Assembly (NCBI RefSeq): GCF_900101755.1
Contig: NZ_FNAE01000005.1
Location: forward strand, 124,001 to 188,000
Length of the DNA: 64,000 bases
Reading direction: 5' to 3'
From: Ectopseudomonas alcaliphila
Lineage (GTDB): Bacteria; Pseudomonadota; Gammaproteobacteria; Pseudomonadales; Pseudomonadaceae
Shown: positions 9,117 to 18,185 of the stretch, one piece after another
Numbering within the stretch: position 1 is the stretch's first letter
Layout: the number at the start of each line of letters is the position of its first letter
The notes under the pieces: generated by a model
Database searches by the model: none
Told to the model about the DNA's origin: nothing
The model's input: the letters and a program-made list of their open reading frames with translations, nothing else
Program-made: the position numbers and the translations under genes

Positions 9117-9161
9117 GGGCGTAACCCGGTACACTGTGCGCCCACTCTCGCGGAGCCGCCC

Positions 9162-10136
9162 ATGAGCCATCCCTTTTCCACCCTCACCCCGGATCTGGTG
9201 CTCGATGCCGTTGAGAGCCTCGGCTATCTCAGCGACGCCCGCGTATTGGCACTCAACAGCTACGAGAACCGCGTCTATCAGGTGGGCATCGAGGATGAAA
9301 CGCCGCTGATCGCCAAGTTCTACCGACCGGATCGCTGGAGCGATGCGGCGATCCGCGAAGAGCATGCCTTCAGCCTGGAGCTGGCCGAACATGAAGTGCC
9401 GATAGTCGCACCCTTGGCCCGTGATGGCGAGACGCTGTTCGAACATGGCGGCTTCCGTTTCGCGCTGTTCCCGCGCCGTGGCGGTCGGGCGCCGGAGCCG
9501 GGCAACCTCGAGCAACTGTATCGCCTCGGCCAGTTGCTCGGGCGCATGCACGCCATCGGCGCCAGCCGTCCTTTCGTGCACCGGGAAACCCTGGCGGTGG
9601 ACAACTTCGGCCACGCCGCCCTCGCGTCCCTGCTCGACGGTGGCTTCGTGCCGCGCAGCCTGCTGCCGGCCTACGAGTCGGTAGCACGCGACCTGCTCAC
9701 ACGCCTGGATGAGCTGTTCTCCCGCGTGCGCTATGCACCGATTCGCCTGCACGGCGACTGCCACCCCGGCAACCTGTTGCACCGCGACGACGCCTTCCAT
9801 GTCGTCGACCTCGACGACTGCCGCATGGGCCCTGCCGTGCAGGACCTGTGGATGATGCTGGCCGGCGAGCGCCAGGAACGCCTCGGCCAGTTGGCCGAAC
9901 TGGTCGACGGTTACCAGGAATTCCACGACTTCGCCGCCCGCGAGCTGCCACTGATCGAGGGCCTGCGCGCCTTGCGTCTGATGCATCACAGCGCCTGGAT
10001 CGCACGCCGCTGGGACGACCCGGCATTCCCCCTGGCCTTCCCCTGGTTCGCTGGAGAACGCTACTGGGGCGACCAGATTCTCGCCCTGCGCGAACAGATG
10101 GCCGCACTGAATGAAGAGCCGCTGCGACTGTTCTGA
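9162..10136 (+). CDS. srkA: Stress response serine/threonine kinase SrkA (YihE/RdoA)
   Basis: Cytoplasmic aminoglycoside-phosphotransferase-fold kinase of 324 residues; E. coli SrkA counters stress-induced death through MazEF. The catalytic loop is RLHGDCHPGNLL (Asp about 199) and the metal-binding segment is VVDLDDCRMGPAVQDLWMML. The N-terminal ENRVYQVG nucleotide region is also present. The ATG at 9162 follows GGAG. It starts 45 bp after the ModE-like gene and is followed by a repeat-filled gap. Confidence 0.9.
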   Translation: MSHPFSTLTPDLVLDAVESLGYLSDARVLALNSYENRVYQVGIEDETPLIAKFYRPDRWSDAAIREEHAFSLELAEHEVPIVAPLARDGETLFEHGGFRFALFPRRGGRAPEPGNLEQLYRLGQLLGRMHAIGASRPFVHRETLAVDNFGHAALASLLDGGFVPRSLLPAYESVARDLLTRLDELFSRVRYAPIRLHGDCHPGNLLHRDDAFHVVDLDDCRMGPAVQDLWMMLAGERQERLGQLAELVDGYQEFHDFAARELPLIEGLRALRLMHHSAWIARRWDDPAFPLAFPWFAGERYWGDQILALREQMAALNEEPLRLF

Positions 10137-10525
10137 AGCGCAGCCGGGATGAAGCCCCGGGGACGCGATGCCCGGATTGCATCCGGGCTACGCAATTGCG
10201 CGCGATCATTGAGGCCATCGAATAACTGAAGCTTTCGCGGCTGAAGCCGCTCCTACGGGCAGATGAACACCTGTGGGAACGGCTGGGCGGCATTCCGCTT
10301 CAGCCGCGATGCTTTCGGTCCGATTCCAAAGCCCCCGGGTTGCATTCGGGCTACCCGCCGACCGCTCCAGACCGCATACCGATACAGTTGCGCGCACTGC
10401 GTAAAGTTTGCCTTACGACTTTGCCGGCGCTCCGGTATACAGAAAATGCTGAACGATCGGACAAGACAGGAGCCAGAGGATTAGAATTTCGCAGCAACCG
10501 TTAGCTGCCTAACCAAGGATTCTCG
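10137..10525. other. Gene-free gap filled with REP palindromes (srkA-rarD)
   Basis: This 389-bp gap holds an inverted repeat ending in GGATTGCATCCGGGCTACG (10142-10193), a GCGGCTGAAGCCGC palindrome (10229-10252), a 39-bp unit at 10272-10310 nearly identical to one at 32207-32245, and a half-unit GGTTGCATTCGGGCTACCC near 10336. The rarD promoter must lie in the last 150 bp. I see no coding signal. Confidence 0.7.
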
Positions 10526-11419
10526 ATGGCTACCGCCAACCCGCAACGCGGGTACGTTCTGGGCCTGACCGCCTACATCATCTGGGGCCTGTTCCCACTC
10601 TATTTCAAAGCGCTGCAAAGCGTGCCAGCGATGGAAATCATCGTGCACCGCGTGCTCTGGTCGGCGCTGTTCGGCGGCCTGCTGCTGCTCGTCTGGAAGC
10701 ACCCCGGCTGGTGGCGTGAGCTGCGCGACAACCCCAAGCGCCTGGCGGTGCTGGCCGGCTGCGGCCTGCTGATCGCGACCAACTGGCTGGTGTACGTCTG
10801 GGCGGTGAACAACGACCGCATGATCGAGGCCAGCCTGGGCTACTACATCAACCCATTGATCAACGTATTGCTCGGCCTGCTGATTCTCGGCGAGCGCCTG
10901 CGCCGCCTGCAGTGGCTGGCCGTCGCTCTGGCCGCGCTGGGCGTGCTGCAGCAGCTCTGGCAGGTCGGCAGCCTGCCCTGGGTGTCGCTGGTGCTGGCCC
11001 TGACCTTCGGTTTCTACGGCCTGATTCGCAAGCAGGCGCCCGTGGCGGCACTACCCGGCCTGGTGGTGGAAACCTGGCTGCTGGTCCCGGTGGCGCTGGC
11101 CTGGCTGGTTCTGCATCCGGCAGCGATGAGCAGCCAGGCGAGCTTCTGGACCAGCAGCGAAGCACTCTGGCTGGCAGCCGCCGGGCCGATCACCCTGGTG
11201 CCACTGGTGTGCTTCAACGCAGCGGCGCGGCATCTGCCCTACACCACGCTGGGCTTCCTGCAATACCTGGCCCCGACTCTGGTGCTGCTGCAGGCCATTC
11301 TGCTGTTCGATGAACACTTCTCGCCGAGCACCCTGCTGGCGTTCGCCTGCATCTGGGCCGGGCTTTTTGTATACAGCCTGGATATCTGGCTGAACCTGCG
11401 CAAGCGGCGCAGTGCGTAA
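10526..11419 (+). CDS. rarD: EamA-family transporter RarD
   Basis: Inner-membrane protein of 297 residues in the drug/metabolite transporter superfamily. About ten hydrophobic segments are visible, arranged as two EamA repeats, beginning YVLGLTAYIIWGLFPLYFKAL and including the RarD-typical NWLVYVWAVNNDRMIEASLGYYINPLINVLLG. The ATG at 10526 has AAGGA 7 nt upstream. RarD was first linked to chloramphenicol sensitivity; its transport substrate is unknown. A single-gene unit facing gcvR. Confidence 0.92.
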   Translation: MATANPQRGYVLGLTAYIIWGLFPLYFKALQSVPAMEIIVHRVLWSALFGGLLLLVWKHPGWWRELRDNPKRLAVLAGCGLLIATNWLVYVWAVNNDRMIEASLGYYINPLINVLLGLLILGERLRRLQWLAVALAALGVLQQLWQVGSLPWVSLVLALTFGFYGLIRKQAPVAALPGLVVETWLLVPVALAWLVLHPAAMSSQASFWTSSEALWLAAAGPITLVPLVCFNAAARHLPYTTLGFLQYLAPTLVLLQAILLFDEHFSPSTLLAFACIWAGLFVYSLDIWLNLRKRRSA

Positions 11420-11738
11420 GAGCGGGTGCGCAAAGCACACCATTGGACCGAGCGCCGGCGTATCTGCGGACCTCGTAGGGTGTCGCGGGGCCGCCCAGGC
11501 CATGCGCACCGGCGTGAAGAGGGCACTGAGCAGAAAACGCTCAACCATTCCCAGGCCGCGGCAGCCCTGAGGCTGCACCCGTCACCCCCGGGTTATCCAC
11601 AGATCCATCCCCGGCATTTGTGCACAAGCCATTGATACTGAAGAATTTTTAGCCAGCCAATGAAAAGCCCCGGGGCACTAGGCAGTGCGCCGGGGCTCCC
11701 CAGTTTATCCACAGGCTGATCCACGCAATGCGTGGATA
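11420..11738. other. Convergent gap between rarD and gcvR with DnaA-box motifs
   Basis: A 319-bp gap with two perfect TTATCCACA DnaA boxes (11593-11601 and 11705-11713), a palindromic TTGTGCACAA (11628-11637) between them, and the gcvR terminator. No credible ORF. The same combination of motifs recurs in the glyA upstream gap at 54.6-55.1 kb. Confidence 0.6.
11661..11697 (-). terminator. Rho-independent terminator of gcvR
   Basis: On the minus strand a stem with arms AGCCCCGG and CCGGGGCT encloses a CACTGCC-rich loop and is followed by TTTTCA. It lies 42 bp beyond the gcvR stop. Confidence 0.7.
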
Positions 11739-12257
11739 TCAGTCCTCGGCGCGCAGATTCAGCTCCACCATCAGGTCATCGGCCAGGGTTTCCAGGCGTG
11801 CCTGCAATTGCTCCAGCGCCAGCGTGTCCGGCACGGCCAGCAGCGCTTCGGCGGTGAACAGCAGCTCACCGCTCATCGGCGCGGGCGCCACCTCGGTCAG
11901 CAGGCTCTCCAGGTTGACGCCCTGCTCGGCCAGTACACGGGTAATGTCACGGACGATACCGGGCCGGTCGTTACCCACAAGCTCCAGGCGAATCGAGGTG
12001 AAGCGTCCGCCGGGCTCGCTGCCACTGGCCGCCAATTGCACGCGAATGCCCTGTGCACTGAGGGCCTCGAGCTCCTTGATCAGGCCGCCGTGGGCCTCGG
12101 CCGGCACATCCACCCGCACGATCCCGGCGAACTGCCCGGCCATGCGCGCCATACGGCTCTCCAGCCAGTTGCCCCCATGATTCGCCACGCAGCCGGCCAG
12201 ACGCTCGACCAGACCCGGTTGGTCCTCGGCAATCACCGTCAGTACCAGATGATCCAT
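11739..12257 (-). CDS. gcvR: Glycine cleavage system regulator GcvR (two ACT domains)
   Basis: A 172-residue protein with tandem ACT domains: residues 3-80 (LVLTVIAEDQPGLVERLAGCVANHGG) and 90-170 (RLELVGNDRPGIVRDITRVLAEQGVNLESL). In E. coli GcvR senses glycine and restrains GcvA activation of gcvTHP; here it could link to the glycine-generating genes further along the window. No DNA-binding domain, as expected for GcvR. It has its own terminator and follows the GNAT gene after 33 bp, so the two are probably one transcript. Confidence 0.88.
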   Translation of the reverse strand: MDHLVLTVIAEDQPGLVERLAGCVANHGGNWLESRMARMAGQFAGIVRVDVPAEAHGGLIKELEALSAQGIRVQLAASGSEPGGRFTSIRLELVGNDRPGIVRDITRVLAEQGVNLESLLTEVAPAPMSGELLFTAEALLAVPDTLALEQLQARLETLADDLMVELNLRAED

Positions 12258-12290
12258 GTACTACCTCACTCGTTCACAGGATTGGAAAGG

Positions 12291-12740
12291 TCAGCCGCGT
12301 AGCGACAACCAGTAGGTGAAGAACTGCTCGTCACGGACGTAGCCCAGCCGCTGGTAAAGGCTCTGGCCAGCCAGGTTGGTCTTCGCCGTCTCCAGTTGCA
12401 GACCGCAGGCGCCAGTCGCCTCGGCATGCGCGCGAGCGGCATTCATCAGCGCCTCGCCAACGCCTGAGCGGCGCGCGCTTTCATCGACATACAGATCGCT
12501 GAGCAACCAGGCCGGTTCCAGCGCCAACGAAGAATGAAAGGGATAGAGCTGGACGAAACCCTGCGCGACGCCCTGTTCGCTGCGGGCGATGAACAACTGC
12601 GAATCCCGGCAATGCAGGCGCTGGCCCAGGAAGGCGGCAATCTCCGCCTCGTCGCGCGGCACTTGATAGAAGCGCAGATAGCCAGCAAACAGACGGGTGA
12701 GATCGGCAAGGTCGGCAGTAACAGCAGCAGATACCGTCAT
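12291..12740 (-). CDS. GNAT family N-acetyltransferase
   Basis: A 149-residue Gcn5-related acetyltransferase. The acetyl-CoA loop ARRSGVGEALMNAARAHA and the strand LQLETAKTNLAGQSLYQRLGYV are in the expected order. The ATG at 12740 (MTVSAAVTADL) has GGAG upstream; the longer frame to 12821 adds residues with no family resemblance. Substrate unknown. Lies 33 bp upstream of gcvR. Confidence 0.88.
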   Translation of the reverse strand: MTVSAAVTADLADLTRLFAGYLRFYQVPRDEAEIAAFLGQRLHCRDSQLFIARSEQGVAQGFVQLYPFHSSLALEPAWLLSDLYVDESARRSGVGEALMNAARAHAEATGACGLQLETAKTNLAGQSLYQRLGYVRDEQFFTYWLSLRG

Positions 12741-13043
12741 GGCAGGCTCCAGAATGCTCGAAAGGCAGTATAGGCGAGGAGGCGTAGGCCATATTGGCGC
12801 TGTTGTCAGTAGCCGGTCCAATTAATCGTGTACGTTTTTGCGTATTTTATGGAACAATAGCGAACTTTTTTGAACACATAGCGTATTGAGCGTGACCAAA
12901 AATAGTCTTTTGGTCGCAGACTGACGCTACCCCGCTGCATTTCCCCAGGATCTTGATGTAGTATGCCGCGCTTTGGACTACAAGACGGAAAACCCGTCTC
13001 CGAAGCGGCTATTGAGTAGAGCTCAGAGAGAGTGAGGCAAGTG
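12741..13043. promoter_or_regulatory. glcB upstream region with two perfect inverted repeats
   Basis: This gap contains GACCAAAA-N6-TTTTGGTC (12894-12915) and TGTAGT-N14-ACTACA (12957-12982). A small hairpin, AGACGG-N5-CCGTCT, lies near 12984-13000. The leader is AT-rich around 12830-12900. The palindromes are candidate operators for malate synthase control by carbon source. RccR, an RpiR-family regulator of glcB in P. fluorescens, binds a TGTAGT/ACTACA-type site as I recall it; I could not verify its spacing. Confidence 0.5.
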
Positions 13044-15221
13044 ATGACTGAACGCGTTCAAGTCGGCGGCCTGCAGGTCGCCAAAGCCCTGTACGACTTC
13101 GTGAACAACGAAGCCATTCCCGGTACCGGCATCGCTGCCGACCAGTTCTGGGCCGGTGCCGCTGCGGTCATCAAGGACCTGGCGCCAAAGAACTGTGCCC
13201 TGCTGACCAAGCGCGACGAGCTGCAGGCGCAGATCGATGCCTGGCACCAGTCGCGCAAGGGTCAGACCCATGACGCGGCTGCCTACAAGGCCTTCCTCCA
13301 GGAAATCGGCTATCTGCTGCCGGAGCCGGAAGACTTCCAGGCCACCACCACCAATGTCGACGAAGAGATCGCCCGCCTGGCCGGCCCGCAGCTGGTCGTG
13401 CCGGTGATGAACGCGCGCTTCGCCCTGAACGCCTCCAATGCCCGCTGGGGCTCGCTGTACGACGCCCTGTACGGCACCGACGTGATCAGCGAAGAAGGTG
13501 GCGCCGAGAAAGGCAAGGGCTACAACAAGGTCCGTGGCGACAAGGTCATCGCCTTTGCCCGCGCTTTCCTCGACGAGGCCGCACCGCTGGCTGCCGGCTC
13601 GCACGTCGACTCCACCGGTTACGCCATCGTCGACGGCAAGCTGGTCGTCGCCCTCAAGGGTGGCAGCAACAGCGGCCTGCGTGACGACGCGCAACTGGTC
13701 GGTTTCCAGGGCGAGGCCAGCGCGCCGATCGCCGTGCTGCTCAAGCACAACGGCCTGCACTTCGAGATCCAGATCGATGCCTCCAGCCCGATCGGCAGCA
13801 CCGACGCCGCCGGCGTCAAAGACGTGCTGATGGAAGCCGCACTGACCACCATCATGGACTGCGAAGACTCCGTGGCCGCCGTCGATGCCGATGACAAGGT
13901 GGTGGTCTACAAGAACTGGCTGGGCCTGATGAAAGGCGACCTGTCCGAGGAAGTATCCAAGGGCGGCCAGACCTTCACCCGCACCATGAACCCGGATCGC
14001 GTCTACACCAAACCGGACGGCTCCGAGCTGACCCTGCATGGCCGTTCGCTGCTGTTCGTGCGTAACGTCGGCCACCTGATGACCAACCCGGCCATCCTCG
14101 ACGCCGAAGGCAACGAGATTCCGGAAGGCATCCAGGACGCGCTGTTCACCAGCCTGATCGCGGTGCACAACCTGATCGGCAACACCAGCCGCAAGAACAC
14201 CCGTACCGGCAGCGTGTATATCGTCAAACCGAAGATGCACGGCCCGGAAGAGGTCGCCTTCACCAGCGAAATCTTCGCCCGTGTCGAGGATGTGCTGGGC
14301 CTGGCCCGCAACACCCTGAAAGTCGGCATCATGGACGAAGAGCGCCGCACCACCGTCAACCTCAAGGCCTGCATCAAGGCTGCCAGCGAGCGTGTGGTGT
14401 TCATCAACACCGGCTTCCTCGACCGCACCGGTGACGAGATCCACACCTCCATGGAAGCCGGCGCCGTGGTGCGCAAGGCCGCGATGAAGAGCGAAGCCTG
14501 GATCGGCGCCTACGAGAACAACAACGTCGACGTTGGCCTGGCCACCGGCCTGCAAGGCCGTGCGCAGATCGGCAAGGGTATGTGGGCCATGCCGGACCTG
14601 ATGGCTGCCATGCTCGAGCAGAAAGTCGCGCATCCGCTGTCCGGCGCCAACACCGCCTGGGTCCCGTCGCCGACCGCCGCCACCCTGCACGCCCTGCACT
14701 ACCACAAGGTCGACGTGTTCGCCCGTCAGGCCGAACTGGCCAAGCGCGCCCCGGCTTCGGTTGACGACATCCTGACCATTCCACTGGCCAAGGACACCAA
14801 CTGGAGCGCAGAGGAAATCCGCAACGAGCTGGACAATAACTCGCAAGGCATCCTCGGCTACGTGGTGCGCTGGATCGACCAGGGCGTCGGCTGCTCCAAG
14901 GTGCCGGACATCAACGACGTCGGCCTGATGGAAGACCGCGCCACCCTGCGTATCTCCAGCCAACTGCTGGCCAACTGGCTGCGCCACGGCATCGTTACCG
15001 AAGCGCAGGTGGTCGAGAGCCTCAAGCGCATGGCGCCGGTGGTCGATCGTCAGAACGCAGCCGATCCGCTGTATCGCCCGATGGCCCCGGACTTCGACAA
15101 CAACGTCGCCTTCCAGGCCGCGCTGGAGCTGGTCGTCGAAGGCACCAAGCAGCCCAACGGCTACACCGAGCCGGTACTGCACCGCCGTCGTCGCGAATTC
15201 AAGGCCAAGAACGGCCTCTGA
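13044..15221 (+). CDS. glcB: Malate synthase G
   Basis: Condenses glyoxylate and acetyl-CoA to malate, completing the glyoxylate bypass. The 725 residues match the monomeric G isoform in length. Signature segments include [38 protein letters not shown] (metal-binding acidic residues), and [22 protein letters not shown]. The ATG at 13044 has GAGG 6 nt upstream; a GTG at 13032 would add four residues. Single-gene unit with its own terminator. Confidence 0.96.
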   Translation: MTERVQVGGLQVAKALYDFVNNEAIPGTGIAADQFWAGAAAVIKDLAPKNCALLTKRDELQAQIDAWHQSRKGQTHDAAAYKAFLQEIGYLLPEPEDFQATTTNVDEEIARLAGPQLVVPVMNARFALNASNARWGSLYDALYGTDVISEEGGAEKGKGYNKVRGDKVIAFARAFLDEAAPLAAGSHVDSTGYAIVDGKLVVALKGGSNSGLRDDAQLVGFQGEASAPIAVLLKHNGLHFEIQIDASSPIGSTDAAGVKDVLMEAALTTIMDCEDSVAAVDADDKVVVYKNWLGLMKGDLSEEVSKGGQTFTRTMNPDRVYTKPDGSELTLHGRSLLFVRNVGHLMTNPAILDAEGNEIPEGIQDALFTSLIAVHNLIGNTSRKNTRTGSVYIVKPKMHGPEEVAFTSEIFARVEDVLGLARNTLKVGIMDEERRTTVNLKACIKAASERVVFINTGFLDRTGDEIHTSMEAGAVVRKAAMKSEAWIGAYENNNVDVGLATGLQGRAQIGKGMWAMPDLMAAMLEQKVAHPLSGANTAWVPSPTAATLHALHYHKVDVFARQAELAKRAPASVDDILTIPLAKDTNWSAEEIRNELDNNSQGILGYVVRWIDQGVGCSKVPDINDVGLMEDRATLRISSQLLANWLRHGIVTEAQVVESLKRMAPVVDRQNAADPLYRPMAPDFDNNVAFQAALELVVEGTKQPNGYTEPVLHRRRREFKAKNGL

Positions 15222-15238
15222 TTCACCACGGCAGAACG

Positions 15239-15260
15239 AGCCGCCTTCGGGCGGCTTTTT
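15239..15260 (+). terminator. Rho-independent terminator of glcB
   Basis: Stem AGCCGCC, loop TTCG, stem GGCGGCT, then a T-run, beginning 18 bp after the glcB stop. Confidence 0.85.
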
Positions 15261-15283
15261 CGTGGGTTATAGTTTTCAGCCCT

Positions 15284-15335
15284 GTAGCCCGGATGCAATC
15301 CGGCGATGCCGGCCCCGGATTGCATCCGGGCTACG
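15284..15335. repeat. REP doublet, GTAGCCCGGATGCAATCCGG family
   Basis: GTAGCCCGGATGCAATCCGG and its inverse CCGGATTGCATCCGGGCTAC are separated by a short GC loop. Other members lie near 10142-10193, 24776-24838, 39441-39498 and 56768-56825. Confidence 0.8.
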
Positions 15336-15422
15336 CCTGCCCTCCCCCTACTTAGGTGCAATGGGCAACAGGCCCGGCCAGGGCCACACTGACAACATCC
15401 CGAAACTGCGAGGCGCAAGCCC

Positions 15423-17354
15423 ATGAGCAAGGCCGACGCGATGGCCGATGCGGGCAAGACAGCGGTGCTGCAGAACATCCATGGCACCATGGAGTTCCTG
15501 CAGAAGTTTCCGCCTTTCAACCAGATGGACACCGCCCACCTGGCGTTTCTGGTCGAGCACTGCCAGCTGCGCTTCTATGCCGAGGGCGACTCGATCATCA
15601 AGCCCAGCGATGGCCCGGTCGAGCACTTCTATATCGTCAAACAGGGGCGCGTGCATGGCGAGCGCCCGCACAGCGCCCGGCGTGGCACGGAAACCACCTT
15701 CGAGATCACCGCCGGCGAGTGCTTCCCGCTGGCCGCGCTGATCGGCGAGCGCGCCACGCGCACCGAGCATCTGGCCGCCGAGGACACCTTCTGTCTGCTG
15801 CTGTCCAAGCTCGCCTTCGTCAAACTCTTCGCCGTCTCCAACCCGCTGCGCGACTTCGCCCTGCGCGGGGTCAGCAGCCTGCTCGATCAGGTCAACCAGC
15901 AGGTGCAGCTGCGCGCGGTGGAAACCCTCGGCGCGCAATATTCGCTGGATACCCGCCTGGGCGAACTGGCCATGCGCCAACCCATCGGCTGCGCGCCGGA
16001 CACGCCGCTGCGTGACGCCGTGCGGATGATGCACGAGCAGCATGTGGGCAGCATCGTGGTGCTCGACCCAGCCGACAAACCGCTGGGTATCTTCACCCTG
16101 CGCGATCTGCGCCGGGTGGTGGCCGACGGTATCGACCTGGCCCAGCCCATCGACAACCTGATGACGCGCAATCCCTTCCACCTGGCACCGGATGCCAGCG
16201 CCTTCGATGCCGCCATCGCCATGACCGAGCGGCATATCGCCCACGTCTGCCTGGTGGAGCACGAGAAGCTGTGCGGAGTGATTTCCGAGCGCGACCTGTT
16301 CAGCCTGCAACGTGTCGACCTGGTGCATCTGGCACGCACCATCCGTCACGCCGGCAAGGTCGAGACCCTGGCCGGGCTGCGCAGCGACATCCGCCTGCTG
16401 GTCGACCGCATGCTCGCCCACGGCGCCAGCTCGACGCAGATCACCCATATCGTCACCCTGCTCAACGACCACACGGTATGCCGGGTGATCGAGCTGACCC
16501 TCGAGGAAATGGGCGATCCGGGCATTCCCTTCACCTGGCTGTGCTTCGGCAGCGAAGGCCGTCGCGAGCAGACCCTGCACACCGACCAGGACAACGGCAT
16601 CCTCTTCGAGGCCGAGAGTACCAGCGAGGCCGCGGTCATCCGTGAGCGCCTGCTGCCGATCGCACGCGAGATCAACCAGCGCCTGGCGCAGTGCGGCTTC
16701 ACCCTGTGCAAGGGCAACATCATGGCCGGCAACCCCGAGCTGTGCCTGTCGCGCCAGGAGTGGTCGCGGCGCTTCGCCGGCTTCGTCCTCGAAGCCACAC
16801 CGGAGAACCTGCTGGGCTCGTCGATCTATTTCGACCTGCGTACCATCTGGGGCCCGGACGAAGGCTGCGAGCAACTGCGTGAGGCGTTGCTCGGCCGCGT
16901 TGCCAGCAACAGCCTGTTCCAGAAGATGCTGGCCGAGAACGCCCTGCGCCAGCGACCGCCGGTTGGGCGCTTCCGCGATTTCGTGGTGGCGCGCTCCGGC
17001 GCCGACAAGGATACCCTGGACCTCAAGGTGCAGGGCCTGACGCCCTTCGTCGACGGCGCCCGACTGCTGGCGCTGGCCAACGGCATCAGCGCGGTTGGCA
17101 CCCTGGAACGCCTGCGGGCGTTGGTCACCAAGGGCGTGATCGACGCCCTGGACGGCGCCGCCTACGAGGAGGCCTACCACTTCATTCAGCAAACGCGCAT
17201 GCAGCAGCATCAGTTGCAGGCGCGCGACGAGCTGCCTTACTCCAATCGCGTCGATCCCGACCACCTCAATCACCTGGACCGACGCATTCTGCGCGAGTCG
17301 TTCCGCCAGGCGCAGCGCCTGCAGAGCAGCCTGGCCATGAGGTATCAGCTATGA
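15423..17354 (+). CDS. cNMP-binding / CBS / DUF294 nucleotidyltransferase-like protein
   Basis: A 643-residue cytoplasmic protein. Residues about 25-145 are a cyclic-nucleotide-binding-type domain (LRFYAEGDSIIKPSDGPVEH), about 175-300 a CBS pair (IGCAPDTPLRDAVRMMHEQHVGSIVVLD and HVCLVEHEKLCGVISERDLF), and about 330-480 a DUF294 putative nucleotidyltransferase with FGSEGRREQTLHTDQDNGILF, the acidic metal-binding motif. A DUF294_C helical domain ends the chain. The architecture resembles GlnD-related proteins, but the target is unknown. It overlaps the DnaQ-like exonuclease by 4 bp (ATGA), so the two are translationally coupled. Confidence 0.88.
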   Translation: MSKADAMADAGKTAVLQNIHGTMEFLQKFPPFNQMDTAHLAFLVEHCQLRFYAEGDSIIKPSDGPVEHFYIVKQGRVHGERPHSARRGTETTFEITAGECFPLAALIGERATRTEHLAAEDTFCLLLSKLAFVKLFAVSNPLRDFALRGVSSLLDQVNQQVQLRAVETLGAQYSLDTRLGELAMRQPIGCAPDTPLRDAVRMMHEQHVGSIVVLDPADKPLGIFTLRDLRRVVADGIDLAQPIDNLMTRNPFHLAPDASAFDAAIAMTERHIAHVCLVEHEKLCGVISERDLFSLQRVDLVHLARTIRHAGKVETLAGLRSDIRLLVDRMLAHGASSTQITHIVTLLNDHTVCRVIELTLEEMGDPGIPFTWLCFGSEGRREQTLHTDQDNGILFEAESTSEAAVIRERLLPIAREINQRLAQCGFTLCKGNIMAGNPELCLSRQEWSRRFAGFVLEATPENLLGSSIYFDLRTIWGPDEGCEQLREALLGRVASNSLFQKMLAENALRQRPPVGRFRDFVVARSGADKDTLDLKVQGLTPFVDGARLLALANGISAVGTLERLRALVTKGVIDALDGAAYEEAYHFIQQTRMQQHQLQARDELPYSNRVDPDHLNHLDRRILRESFRQAQRLQSSLAMRYQL

Positions 17355-18052
17355 GCAAGTTCACCTGGTTCACCGGCCGTGGCCCGGCCCTGACCCAGCA
17401 GCAGCTGCAACGCCGCGAGGCCTTGAGCGCGCCGGCAGCGTTCGACGAACGTCCGCTGCACCAGCAGCGCTTCGTCGTGCTCGATCTGGAAACCACCGGC
17501 CTGAACATGCGCCGCGACCAGGTGCTGGCCATTGGCGCAGTGGTGATCGACAACGGCGCCATCGACTTCGCCGAGCAATTCGAATGCACGCTGCACCGAC
17601 CCGATCACCAGGCCAGCGCCAGCACCCTGATCCACGGCATCGCCCCCAGCGAAGTGGCGCGCGGCGTGGAGCCGGCCGAGGCGCTGCTGGATTTCATGGA
17701 GTTCGTCGGCAGCAGCCCGCTGCTGGCGTTTCATGCCGAGTTCGACCAGCGCATGCTGGCCCGCGCGCTGCGCCAGAGCCTGGGCTACCGCCTGCAGCAC
17801 AGCTTCTTCGATGTCGCCGAAATCGCCCCGCTGCTGTGCCCGCAATCGCGCATTCGTCAGGGCGGGCTCGATGAATGGGTTGCCGAATTCGGCCTGCAGG
17901 TGCACCAGCGCCACAACGCCAGCGCCGACGCCCTGGTCACCGCCGAACTGGCCCTGATGCTGTTCAGCAAGGCCCGTCGCCAGGGCATCGACAGCCTCTG
18001 CGAACTGGAGCGCCAGCTGGCCAGCCGGCGGCGGCGCCAGCAGGCCATGTAG
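17351..18052 (+). CDS. DnaQ-like 3'-5' exonuclease
   Basis: A 233-residue DEDDh-family exonuclease. Motif I is VVLDLETTG near residue 40 (Asp, Glu), motif II lies in LLAFHAEFDQRML, and motif III is RHNASADALVTAEL (HxxxAxxDA). A 38-residue leader precedes the domain. The ATGA overlap with the cNMP/CBS/DUF294 gene marks a two-gene operon whose joint role is not known. It could act on DNA or RNA; the sequence does not say which. Confidence 0.88.
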   Translation: MSKFTWFTGRGPALTQQQLQRREALSAPAAFDERPLHQQRFVVLDLETTGLNMRRDQVLAIGAVVIDNGAIDFAEQFECTLHRPDHQASASTLIHGIAPSEVARGVEPAEALLDFMEFVGSSPLLAFHAEFDQRMLARALRQSLGYRLQHSFFDVAEIAPLLCPQSRIRQGGLDEWVAEFGLQVHQRHNASADALVTAELALMLFSKARRQGIDSLCELERQLASRRRRQQAM

Positions 18053-18093
18053 CACAGCGGACCACGACACCTCGGAACCAGTCAGCGCTCTGC

Positions 18094-18171
18094 GCATCGC
18101 CGGCAAGCGGGCTCCTACGAAGCGATCCCTGCCCCAGCAACAACACCTGTAGGAGCCGGCTTGCCAGCGAT
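18094..18171. repeat. REP pair, TGTAGGAGCCGGCTTGCC family
   Basis: GCATCGCCGGCAAGCGGG..CTCCTAC followed 30 bp later by TGTAGGAGCCGGCTTGCCAG: two units in opposite orientation, between the convergent exonuclease and trhP genes. Confidence 0.75.
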
Positions 18172-18185
18172 CCACCTTGGCCGCC

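Noticed and set aside
11426..11635. A 69-residue ORF after rarD
   Set aside because: Contains DnaA boxes and repeat sequence; no Shine-Dalgarno or family resemblance.
13023..15182. A 719-residue ORF antisense to glcB
   Set aside because: High-GC shadow frame of a well-recognised gene; composition shows no protein-like pattern of its own.
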